Source: RUG12461 sp045661345
Lineage (GTDB): Bacteria; Bacillota; Clostridia; Lachnospirales; Lachnospiraceae
DNA: 24,083 bases
Assembly (NCBI GenBank): GCA_045661345.1
Contig: JAZRFM010000037.1
Location: 1 to 24,083 of the forward strand
Direction of reading: 5' to 3'
The notes below the pieces were generated by a model. That model was not told the origin of the DNA and did no database searches. It saw only the letters and a list, made by a program, of their open reading frames with translations. Made by a program: the position numbers and the translations under genes. Positions 1 to 6,257 of the stretch are shown here, piece after piece (position 1 is the stretch's first letter; each line of letters starts with the position of its first letter).

Positions 1-100
1 TCTCTATGCTTCCGCAAGACGATCCGGGAAGCTCCTCCTTTTCCTCCCCACATCATACCATAATGTTGACCCGTCTCCAAGCGGAGAAACAAACCTGCTC

Positions 101-425
101 CCCGCCGGGCTCCCTGTGCCCTCCCGGCATGTCTACCCCCCGCCGGGCCCCCGCTGGCTTTTCACAAGCACATCGGAACTGCACATGCTCGCTCGATGTG
201 CTTCTAATCAGATTTGCCAAGTTATCGACCATTCCCGCAACCGCTCGCAACCTGCCATCCATGGCAGATGCTCGCTCTCGCACACGTCCTGTGTGCTCGT
301 TGCTAGATATTGAGAAATCTGATAAGAATCACATTCTCGCTCACAAAGCATTCCGTTGTGCTTGTGACCAGCCGCCGGTCGCCCTGGGTCTCGACATGTC
401 GGGCTGCATACAAAACCGTGTAACG
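101..425. repeat. Hairpin-rich intergenic repeat block, left part
   Basis: No credible gene lies here: the short open frames lack ribosome sites and recognisable protein sequence. The block is a series of hairpins. 166-175 pairs perfectly with 194-203 (10 bp). 202-215 pairs with 316-329 (13 pairs and one A-A mismatch), enclosing smaller stems at 252-257/262-267 and 280-285/291-296. The segment 345-365 folds with one bulge. On the - strand the motif GAGCGAG(C/A)AT occurs three times (185-194, 268-277 and 334-343 in + coordinates). A GC-rich module, CCGCCGGGC followed by CCCTCCCGGCATGTC, is at 103-132; part of it recurs at 137-146 and a close relative lies at 23927-23955. Bases 1-100 show nothing I can name. 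I read the block as interspersed repeats or untranslated structured RNA. Confidence 0.6.
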
Positions 426-650
426 TGTTGAGGAGCTTAGAGCTTTTTGGCATTTGACGATAGTATCAGCAGGGATTCGCCAGGACGGCGAATCCAGGTA
501 CCATGCGCCATGGAAGGCGCGTTGGTACCGGCTGCGACCGGTGACAGGAACCCTGCTCAAATGCAAAAAAGCTCTTGGCTCCGAAACCAGTAAACGGTTT
601 TGTGTGCAGACTGATATGTCAGGGCACAGGGAACCCGGCGGGGGCAGGGG
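388..650 (+). repeat. Large imperfect inverted-repeat element, copy 1
   Basis: The segment folds back on itself. 404-419 is complementary to 594-609 with one exception in 16, and the similarity continues less perfectly to about 632. 439-457 is complementary to 557-575 at 18 of 19 positions. The tip holds three hairpins: 473-481/487-495 (9 bp, perfect), 497-509/516-529 (7 bp plus 5 bp around a small internal loop) and 527-531/538-542 (alternative to the base of the second). A further hairpin is 584-588/596-600. The right half, 488-650, has a second copy in opposite orientation at 23925-24083. It has no coding content and no transposase or obvious target-site duplication. It could be a MITE-like element, a REP-like repeat or a structured RNA; two stems conserved by paired changes between the copies favour RNA or hairpin function. 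Confidence 0.7.
488..530 (+). repeat. 43-bp exact inverted repeat shared with 24041-24083
   Basis: These 43 bases are identical, as reverse complement, to 24041-24083 at the other end of the window. They contain the right arm of the 9-bp hairpin and the whole GGTACCA/TGGTACC hairpin with its GCGCC/GGCGC upper stem and ATGGAA loop. Exact identity over 23.5 kb of separation points to a repeat family that is recent, homogenised or under strong constraint. Confidence 0.9.
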
Positions 651-713
651 GGAATCTGGCGTACAGAGAGATGCCCGGGGGAGGGAGATGTGAAAAACCG
701 CGGGAAATGGGGG

Positions 714-742
714 TTGACAGGGGAAACGTCGTTTGCTATAAT
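714..742 (+). promoter_or_regulatory. Sigma-A promoter with extended -10 for the NlpC/P60 gene
   Basis: TTGACA at 714-719 and TATAAT at 737-742 are separated by exactly 17 bases, and TGC directly precedes the -10 (extended -10 TGN). Both hexamers match consensus fully. Transcription should begin near 749, leaving a leader of about 70 nt before the start codon at 820. Confidence 0.9.
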
Positions 743-748
743 CGTTTT

Positions 749-780
749 CGTAATAATTCGTAACAAATACGTAACAAATA
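749..780 (+). promoter_or_regulatory. Tandem CGTAAC direct repeats, WalR-box-like
   Basis: CGTAACAAATA occurs twice in perfect tandem (759-769, 770-780), preceded by a related CGTAAT at 749-754. The hexamers CGTAAC-N5-CGTAAC resemble the WalR (YycF) consensus TGTWAH-N5-TGTWAH, differing only in the first base of each half. The site lies at or just downstream of the expected transcription start of a cell-wall hydrolase, the class of gene WalR controls; a site there would suggest repression. Assignment is by pattern only. Confidence 0.4.
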
Positions 781-819
781 CCGGATAACGGTTATTTGGG
801 GAGATAAAACGGAGGTTTT

Positions 820-2460
820 ATGAAGAATCGGGCAGTACGGGCTTTGCTTTGCGGAATGTTTTGTGTCGTGATCTCAGGTGCGACCATCGCAAAGGTATCG
901 GCAGCACCGACCGCAGGGGTGATCAGCGCAATAGCTGGTCGTTCGGCATCCGTGCAGACGACGGCAGCGAAGGAGACCAGCAGAGGGACCGCAGAGGCAT
1001 CCGCAGTGGCGGAAGGGGAAGGCTCGACGACGGGGACTTTGACGGCAGGGGCGATGACAGATGTGTTCGCATCCCTGACACCGGTGACAGAGGCAGTTAC
1101 AGAGACAACAGCGACAGAGACCGTGACGCCGGCAGCGGATCCGGGGACACAGACAGCAGCACCGGATGCGGAGGCACAGGACGAGACCAGCGCAGCGGAA
1201 GGTGCAGGACAGACGCCGGCGGCTCCGACGGCGGATGCGCTGCAGACGACGGGTACAGCAGCACCCGCAGCAGAGACACCGACAGAAACAGCTCCGGCTG
1301 CAGCCCCCACCACAAGCTCGGGCGTGACGGCAGCCATGGCAAATATCCTTTCCGAAACGGAAGCAGTACCGCAGCAGCCGGAAGAAGCGGCAGCAGAAGA
1401 AGGCACCGCCGGTGAAGAGGGAGAGACTCCTGATGGAGAGAGCGCGGAAGAAGGACAGGAGGAGAACGGCGAGGCAGCCGGTGACAATCATACAGAGGAA
1501 TACGCGGATATCGGTATCGCGACGGTAACGGATTTTGTGAATGTCAGAAGTGAAGCGAATGCGGAAAGCGAAGCCGTCGGCAAGCTTTATGCGAATAACG
1601 CGCTGAAGGTTCTGGAGAAGACAGATGACGGTCAATGGTATCATATCAAGTCCGGAGACGTGGACGGGTTTGTTTCCGCGGATTATGTGTCTGTCGGGGA
1701 TGAGGATCTGATCAAGCAGGCCTCCAACCGGACGGCAACGGTGCATACGGAGACCCTTTTCGTACGTGCACTTCCGTCGCAGGATTCGGATGTGATCGGT
1801 ATGGTGCCGGACGGCGAAGATCTGACGGTTACGGATGAGACCTATGTGGACACCTGGGGCTGGGTCGGCGTATCTATCGAAGAAGGATCCGGTTACGTAT
1901 CCATGGAATTCGTGGATCTTGATAACCGTTATACCTATGGTGAGACGAAAGAGGCAGAGGAAGCCCGTCTCGCAAGAGAAGAAGAGGAGAGAAGAGCGGC
2001 TGCGGCTGCGGCAGAACAGGCACAGGCAAGATCACAGAGGAGTTCTTCTTCCTCCGGCAGTTCCAGCAGCTCCGGCAGTTCCGGCGGTGGCGGCGGTTCC
2101 TATGCGGCCGCAGGATCCGGATCCGGCGGTTCGGTCGCGAATTACGCGCTGCAGTTTGTGGGTAATCCTTATGTCTATGGCGGATCTTCCCTGACGAACG
2201 GCACGGACTGCTCCGGCTTTGTCATGAGTGTTTATGCAAATTACGGGGTGGGTCTTCCCCATTCCTCCAGTGCACTGCGGGGCGTGGGATACGGTGTGGA
2301 TCCCTCCCAGATGCAGGCCGGAGATATCGTCTGCTACAGCGGACATGTGGGGATCTGTATCGGCGGCGGTCAGATCGTGCATGCTAGCACCCCCGCAACC
2401 GGTATCAAGGTATCCAGTGCCTACTATCGTGATATCCTTGCAGTGCGAAGGATTTTCTGA
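820..2460 (+). CDS. Secreted SH3-domain NlpC/P60 peptidoglycan endopeptidase
   Basis: This 546-residue exported cell-wall hydrolase should cut within peptidoglycan stem peptides. It begins with a signal peptide (about residues 1-29, positive start, hydrophobic core, ending near VSA-AP). A long Ala/Thr/Glu-rich, low-complexity linker follows to about 225. Two bacterial SH3 domains lie at about 228-293 and 303-370, the first with the typical VNVRSEAN motif. A charged helical stretch (376-410) and a Ser/Gly linker lead to the NlpC/P60 domain (about 441-546), with catalytic Cys464 in TDCSGF, His509 in GHVGI and a third polar residue His521 in HAS. GGAGG at 811-815 supports the ATG. The gene stands alone between a strong promoter and a terminator. 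The Ala/Thr-rich codons create long antisense open frames that I regard as artefacts. Confidence 0.93.
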   Translation: MKNRAVRALLCGMFCVVISGATIAKVSAAPTAGVISAIAGRSASVQTTAAKETSRGTAEASAVAEGEGSTTGTLTAGAMTDVFASLTPVTEAVTETTATETVTPAADPGTQTAAPDAEAQDETSAAEGAGQTPAAPTADALQTTGTAAPAAETPTETAPAAAPTTSSGVTAAMANILSETEAVPQQPEEAAAEEGTAGEEGETPDGESAEEGQEENGEAAGDNHTEEYADIGIATVTDFVNVRSEANAESEAVGKLYANNALKVLEKTDDGQWYHIKSGDVDGFVSADYVSVGDEDLIKQASNRTATVHTETLFVRALPSQDSDVIGMVPDGEDLTVTDETYVDTWGWVGVSIEEGSGYVSMEFVDLDNRYTYGETKEAEEARLAREEEERRAAAAAAEQAQARSQRSSSSSGSSSSSGSSGGGGGSYAAAGSGSGGSVANYALQFVGNPYVYGGSSLTNGTDCSGFVMSVYANYGVGLPHSSSALRGVGYGVDPSQMQAGDIVCYSGHVGICIGGGQIVHASTPATGIKVSSAYYRDILAVRRIF

Positions 2461-2476
2461 TCTGATGGAGATGGGG

Positions 2477-2509
2477 GCCCCTGTGCGGACAGCGCAGGGG
2501 CTTTTTTTT
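2477..2509 (+). terminator. Rho-independent terminator of the NlpC/P60 gene
   Basis: A 10-bp stem (2477-2486 with 2492-2501, one G-U pair, loop GGACA) is followed at once by eight T residues (2502-2509). It lies 17 bases after the stop codon. Confidence 0.93.
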
Positions 2510-2555
2510 CGGAGAAGGGACAGGCAAAAATTTAATCTATCCGTTCAAAAAAACA

Positions 2556-2670
2556 ATTTGCACAAAAAGGGTTTCCATGGGGTAAGAATTAAATCATGAG
2601 TTATCCACAAAACCATACGCAAAAGGAACGAAAAATCAAGTTATGCACGAAGTTATTCACGTTATCCACA
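2556..2670 (+). promoter_or_regulatory. Cluster of DnaA-box-like 9-mers
   Basis: Two perfect DnaA boxes, TTATCCACA, lie at 2601-2609 and 2662-2670, each continuing as TTATCCACAAAA. Between them are TTATGCACG (2641-2649) and TTATTCACG (2653-2661), each differing from TTWTNCACA at the last base. ATTTGCACA at 2556-2564 fits except for its first base. All five are in the same orientation and the last three are nearly contiguous. The sequence to the left (2526-2560) is AT-rich. No dnaA, dnaN or other origin gene is present, so a DnaA-titrating or DnaA-regulated site is likelier than oriC, though an origin is not excluded. The rest of 2510-2840 holds no gene. Confidence 0.65.
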
Positions 2671-2762
2671 AAAATTGAGAAAAAAACAGGGGTGGGAAAG
2701 CTGAAAAAACAAACGTGTGTTTTGTGAAAGTGGACGAAACACAGGTCATTTTTGCAAGATAC

Positions 2763-2781
2763 TTGACATTTGAAATGTAAA
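2763..2781. promoter_or_regulatory. 19-bp imperfect palindrome, possible operator
   Basis: ACATTT-G-AAATGT (2766-2778) is a perfect inverted repeat that extends by TT/AA after one mismatch on each side. It includes TTGACA (2763-2768), but no -10 sits at the right distance. It lies about 60 bases upstream of the likely promoter of the next gene. The binding protein is unknown. Confidence 0.3.
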
Positions 2782-2840
2782 ATCTCTTTGGAGAATTGAT
2801 GGAAATAGTCAGTAAATTCCGAGGGGTGGGGAAGGACTCG

Positions 2841-2869
2841 TTTACAAGAATACCCTGTTCTGTTATACT
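2841..2869 (+). promoter_or_regulatory. Promoter for the 2902-4642 genes
   Basis: TTTACA (2841-2846), a 17-base spacer and TATACT (2864-2869), with TGT directly before the -10 as an extended -10. Transcription should start near 2876, about 26 bases before the ATG at 2902. Confidence 0.75.
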
Positions 2870-2901
2870 TCGAGTTGTAGCGCTTGGGGGGAAAAGAGCA
2901 A

Positions 2902-3531
2902 ATGCTGAGGGTAACGATACAGGGGATCACGTTTTACACAGGTCCTGCTTATGAAGCGGTTGCGATCGCGGAGTCCTTTCTGCAGGAAAACATGCTGCAT
3001 GTGATCGGGACGATCACCACAAAGAATATTGCCGCCATGCGAAGAGATGAGATCGTAAGAAGGCACCTGGAGCATCTGGATCTTTCAGTATTCGGAGAAA
3101 TCGGGGCGCTGCGCGCCGCAGATGCGGATACCCCGTCTCTTATGCAGGAGGTCAGGAACCGGACTTTTTTTCACTCCTTTCTGGAAAGTCTGGAAAAGAA
3201 CCACCGGAAGCTGTATCTCCTCTCTGATGACCGTGAGAAACTGGAGCATCTGAAGCGTGATCTGGAGGAAACGGCACCCCGCCTCCCATGCATCGGGGAA
3301 TATGTGCTGGAGGAGCAGGTCGCCGATGCGGATATCATTGTCAATGAGATTAACGGGGCGGCACCGGATGTTGTGCTGTCCGTGATCGATTCTCCGGGAG
3401 CGGAGCATTTTTTCGCCACACAGAGCAGAAAATTGGGCGTCCGTCTCTGGTATGAGATTGGTGAGTTCGAAAAAATGTACAAAAAAAACCATCAATCCTC
3501 TTCCTTTTTTCGACGATTTGCATTAAAATGA
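2902..3531 (+). CDS. WecG/TagA/CpsF-like protein, degenerate
   Basis: This 209-residue soluble protein has no signal peptide or membrane segment. Its second half, NEINGAAPDVVLSVIDSPGAEHFFATQSRKLGVRLWYEIG, is laid out like the WecG/TagA/CpsF glycosyltransferase fold (alternating strands, an Asp-Val-Val-Leu strand, then a Gly/Ser-Pro turn). However, the family's G-x-P-K-Q-E motif appears as DSPGAEHF, so the usual active-site residues are missing. It may be a non-catalytic relative or another Rossmann-like protein. I prefer the ATG at 2902, preceded by a G-rich stretch at 2886-2891, to an upstream in-frame TTG at 2884. It lies 19 bases before the CdaR-type gene, probably in the same transcript. 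The family call is by eye and tentative. Confidence 0.45.
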   Translation: MLRVTIQGITFYTGPAYEAVAIAESFLQENMLHVIGTITTKNIAAMRRDEIVRRHLEHLDLSVFGEIGALRAADADTPSLMQEVRNRTFFHSFLESLEKNHRKLYLLSDDREKLEHLKRDLEETAPRLPCIGEYVLEEQVADADIIVNEINGAAPDVVLSVIDSPGAEHFFATQSRKLGVRLWYEIGEFEKMYKKNHQSSSFFRRFALK

Positions 3532-3552
3532 TAGCTTAGGAGGCTAAGCTAT
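3531..3552 (+). promoter_or_regulatory. Perfect hairpin with the ribosome site in its loop
   Basis: ATAGCTTAG (3531-3539) and CTAAGCTAT (3544-3552) form a perfect 9-bp stem around the loop GAGG. The Shine-Dalgarno TAGGAGG (3537-3543) is partly in the stem and wholly at the hairpin tip, and the last two stem bases are the first two bases of the ATG start. It could control translation of the regulator gene or serve as a palindromic operator for it. There is no T-run, so it is not a terminator. Confidence 0.75.
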
Positions 3553-4642
3553 GATTTCTAATCAGATCTTACAGAACACGATTGACGGACTGCAGGAGAT
3601 CACGCATATTCAGATGTGCGTACTGGATCGGGATGGAAATGTACTCGCTTCCACCTTCCCGGATGCGGAGAAACACACGAAAGCGGCGGCAGCCTTTGCG
3701 GCTTCCGAGGCGGATACCCAGATGATTCAGGGATTTCAGTATTTCAAGGTGCTGGATGATCACGAGATGGAGTATGTGCTTCTGGTGAGCGGCGAAAGCG
3801 AAGAGGCTCACACCATGGGCAGGATCGTCTGCTTTCAGCTTCAGAATCTTCTGGTTGCATACAAGGAACGGTTCGACAAGGACAATTTTATCAAGAATCT
3901 CCTGTTGGATAACCTCCTGCTGGTGGACATCTATAACCGCGCGAAAAAGCTCCACATTGAGACCGAGGTCAAACGGGTGGTTTATATCGTGGAACCCGGA
4001 CATGACAAGGATCAGAATGATCTGGAGCGTGTAAGGAGTCTCTTTGGGGGCAAGAGCAAGGACTTCGTGACGGCGGTGGATGAAAGAGATATCATCGTGG
4101 TGAAGGAGCTCGCCGAGGGAGATGATGCGGAGAGCCTGAAAAAGACCGCGGAGAACATCCTGAATCTGTTCAGGACGGGAGAAGGAAATCCGGGCGTCTA
4201 TATCGCATACGGGACCGTGGCCGGTGAGATCAAGGAAGTGTCCGGTTCCTACAAGGAAGCCAAGATGGCATTGGATGTCGGACGGATCTTTTTTGAGGAG
4301 CAGAATATCATTGCTTATTCGCAGCTGGGCATCGGGCGTTTGATCTATCAGCTTCCCATGCCGCTGTGCAAGATGTTCATCAAAGAGATCTTCGACGGGA
4401 AATCGCCGGATGAATTTGATGAAGAGACCCTGGTGACGATCAACAAATTCTTTGAAAAGAGCCTGAACGTTTCCGAGACCTCACGGCAGCTGTACATTCA
4501 CCGCAATACCCTGGTGTACCGCCTGGATAAGCTGCAGAAGAGCACGGGTCTGGATCTTCGTGTATTTGAGGATGCCATCACCTTCAAGATCGCCCTCATG
4601 GTGGTCAAATACATGAAATATATGGAGAACATGGATTATTAA
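3551..4642 (+). CDS. CdaR/PucR-type helix-turn-helix transcriptional regulator
   Basis: This 363-residue cytoplasmic regulator resembles the CdaR (sugar-diacid utilisation) and PucR families. The N-terminal part (about 1-110) looks like a sensor domain, with LDRDGNVLAST resembling a PAS-like or sugar-diacid-recognition fold. A central domain spans about 130-275. The C-terminal PucR-type helix-turn-helix is clear: NVSETSRQLYIHRNTLVYRL at about 306-325, followed by the family's D(L)RxFEDAITFKIAL tail. The ribosome site TAGGAGG is seven bases from the ATG and sits in the loop of a perfect hairpin. Its target is not shown by the sequence. Its place just upstream of ftsE suggests a link to division or wall genes, but this gene order may simply be inherited. 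Confidence 0.85.
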   Translation: MISNQILQNTIDGLQEITHIQMCVLDRDGNVLASTFPDAEKHTKAAAAFAASEADTQMIQGFQYFKVLDDHEMEYVLLVSGESEEAHTMGRIVCFQLQNLLVAYKERFDKDNFIKNLLLDNLLLVDIYNRAKKLHIETEVKRVVYIVEPGHDKDQNDLERVRSLFGGKSKDFVTAVDERDIIVVKELAEGDDAESLKKTAENILNLFRTGEGNPGVYIAYGTVAGEIKEVSGSYKEAKMALDVGRIFFEEQNIIAYSQLGIGRLIYQLPMPLCKMFIKEIFDGKSPDEFDEETLVTINKFFEKSLNVSETSRQLYIHRNTLVYRLDKLQKSTGLDLRVFEDAITFKIALMVVKYMKYMENMDY

Positions 4643-4663
4643 GGGATATCTGTACAGTATCCC
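4643..4663 (+). other. Intergenic hairpin between the CdaR-type gene and ftsE
   Basis: GGGATA (4643-4648) pairs with TATCCC (4658-4663), and between them CTGTACAG is itself a palindrome, so the whole is nearly self-complementary. No T-run follows, so it is not a standard terminator. It may be an operator or an mRNA stability element. Confidence 0.5.
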
Positions 4664-4689
4664 AAAGGGCATTAGAAAAGGAGTCAAGC

Positions 4690-5355
4690 GTGATTAAACT
4701 GGAGCATGTGAGTAAGTCTTACAAATCGGGCGTCATCCCGGCACTGAATGATGTAAGCCTTACCATCAAGGAAGGAGAGTTCGTTTTTCTGGTTGGAGAC
4801 AGCGGATCCGGAAAGTCCACGTTGATCAAGCTTTTGCTGAAAGAGCTTGAGCCCACCTCCGGTACGATTACGGTCAACGGACAGCAACTGCATAAGATCA
4901 GGAGAAGGAAGATCCCGAAATACCGCCGCAATATCGGCGTGGTGTTTCAGGATTTCCGCTTGTTAAAAGACCGGAATGTATACGAAAATGTGGCTTTCGC
5001 GCAGCGCGTCATCGGGACACCGGGGCGCAGGATTAAAAGAGCGGTTCCGAAAATGCTTTCCCTGGTGGGACTGGCAGCGAAATATAAAAGCAAACCGAAG
5101 CAGCTTTCCGGTGGAGAGCAGCAGCGTGTGGCCATTGCCCGCGCGCTGGTGAATCAGCCGAAGATTTTGCTTGCGGACGAGCCTACCGGAAATCTGGACA
5201 ACAAGAACGCATGGGAGATCATGCGGCTTTTGTCCGAGATCAATAAGCGCGGAACGACGGTACTAGTTGTTACACACAATATGGAGATCGTAAAAGCGAT
5301 GGATAAACGTGTGATCACGATCAGGAAAGGTATCATTACAGAAAATGAAGATTAA
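4690..5355 (+). CDS. ftsE: Cell-division ABC transporter ATPase FtsE
   Basis: At 221 residues this is the usual length for FtsE, the cytoplasmic ATPase that, with membrane partner FtsX, drives extracellular peptidoglycan hydrolases during division or elongation. Visible motifs are Walker A GDSGSGKS (36-43), the Q-loop FQDFRLL (about 92-98), the ABC signature LSGGEQQR (139-146), Walker B ILLADEP with Asp163 and Glu164, and the switch His in VVTHN. It starts with GTG, supported by AAAGGAG seven bases upstream. It overlaps ftsX by 11 bases, so the two are translationally coupled. Confidence 0.95.
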   Translation: MIKLEHVSKSYKSGVIPALNDVSLTIKEGEFVFLVGDSGSGKSTLIKLLLKELEPTSGTITVNGQQLHKIRRRKIPKYRRNIGVVFQDFRLLKDRNVYENVAFAQRVIGTPGRRIKRAVPKMLSLVGLAAKYKSKPKQLSGGEQQRVAIARALVNQPKILLADEPTGNLDNKNAWEIMRLLSEINKRGTTVLVVTHNMEIVKAMDKRVITIRKGIITENED

Positions 5356-6253
5356 TTCCTTTTTTTATTCGATCCAACAGGGTGTCAAGAATATCTGGAG
5401 AAACAAGCTCTTTTCCCTTGCCTCCATTGCGACGATGGCGGCCTGCATCTTTCTCTTCGGTCTGTTTTACATGATTGTGACCAATTTCCAGGATATGGTG
5501 CAGAACGCGGAGGAGGGTGTTGCGGTCACCGTGTTTTTCCAACCGGAGGTTACAGAGCCGGAGATCATCGACTTTGAGTCGTTGATCACACGCAGGCCAG
5601 AGGTTTCCGAATGTGTTTACGTGTCTGCGGATCAGGCATGGGAAGATTTCAAGAGTGAATATTTTGAAGGACACGAGGAGCTGGCGGAAGGCTTTGAGGA
5701 GGACAACCCTCTGGCAAATTCCGCGCATTACGAGGTTTATCTTTCCGATGTGTCTTTGCAGAACGCCCTGGTGACCTTCCTGGAGCAGCAGGAGATCGTC
5801 CGGGAGGTACATCAGTCGGAAGCGGCGGCGAAGACCCTTTCCGATCTGAACACGCTGATCAAGTATATCTCCATCGGGATCATCGCCATTTTGTTTGCGG
5901 TTGCCGTCTTTTTGATCAGCAATACGGTCAACGTGGGTATCTCGGTGCGCAAAGAAGAGATTGCCGTCATGAAGCTGATCGGTGCGACGGATTTCTTTGT
6001 GCGGGCGCCCTTTATTGTAGAGGGTATTCTCATCGGGCTCATCGGTTCGGCGATTCCGCTGGTGATCCTGTTTTATCTGTATCGCAGGATCGTTGCCTAT
6101 ATCGGGGAACGGTTCCATTTTATCAGTTCGATGCTGCAGTTCCTGCCGGTGCAGGAGGTCTTCCGTATCCTCCTTCCTGCAGGATTGATCATGGGTGTGG
6201 GTGTCGGTTTGATCGGCAGTGCGATCACGGTGCGCAGACATTTAAAGGTATGA
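5345..6253 (+). CDS. ftsX: Cell-division permease-like protein FtsX
   Basis: This 302-residue membrane protein has the FtsX plan: a cytoplasmic N-terminus, one transmembrane helix (about 22-47), a large extracellular domain (about 48-170), then three transmembrane helices (about 173-195, 222-246, 271-295). EEIAVMKLIGATDFFVR after the second helix is the typical FtsX/MacB-type coupling segment. The extracellular domain should bind a coiled-coil hydrolase or its activator, and such a gene follows five bases downstream. The start lies inside ftsE and lacks a strong ribosome site of its own, in keeping with coupled translation. Confidence 0.95.
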   Translation: MKINSFFYSIQQGVKNIWRNKLFSLASIATMAACIFLFGLFYMIVTNFQDMVQNAEEGVAVTVFFQPEVTEPEIIDFESLITRRPEVSECVYVSADQAWEDFKSEYFEGHEELAEGFEEDNPLANSAHYEVYLSDVSLQNALVTFLEQQEIVREVHQSEAAAKTLSDLNTLIKYISIGIIAILFAVAVFLISNTVNVGISVRKEEIAVMKLIGATDFFVRAPFIVEGILIGLIGSAIPLVILFYLYRRIVAYIGERFHFISSMLQFLPVQEVFRILLPAGLIMGVGVGLIGSAITVRRHLKV

Positions 6254-6257
6254 CCGG

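Noticed and set aside
101..650. CRISPR array
   Set aside because: The repeats differ in length, orientation and spacing, and no constant repeat with regular unique spacers is present.
388..650. Insertion sequence or complete transposon
   Set aside because: There is a large inverted repeat but no transposase and no clear target-site duplication within the window.
6..766. Short open frames on both strands of the left intergenic block
   Set aside because: They run through hairpins and repeats, lack ribosome sites and show no protein family features.
743..819. A ydaO/c-di-AMP riboswitch in the leader of the NlpC/P60 gene
   Set aside because: Such riboswitches often precede wall hydrolases, but the leader here is only about 70 nt, too short, and shows none of the conserved core.
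792..1746. Long - strand open frames (231 and 290 residues) opposite the NlpC/P60 gene
   Set aside because: They are Ala/Ser/Cys/Arg-rich mirror images of a low-complexity GC-rich linker, with no ribosome site or recognisable domain.
4643..4663. Terminator between the CdaR-type gene and ftsE
   Set aside because: The hairpin has no T-run after it.
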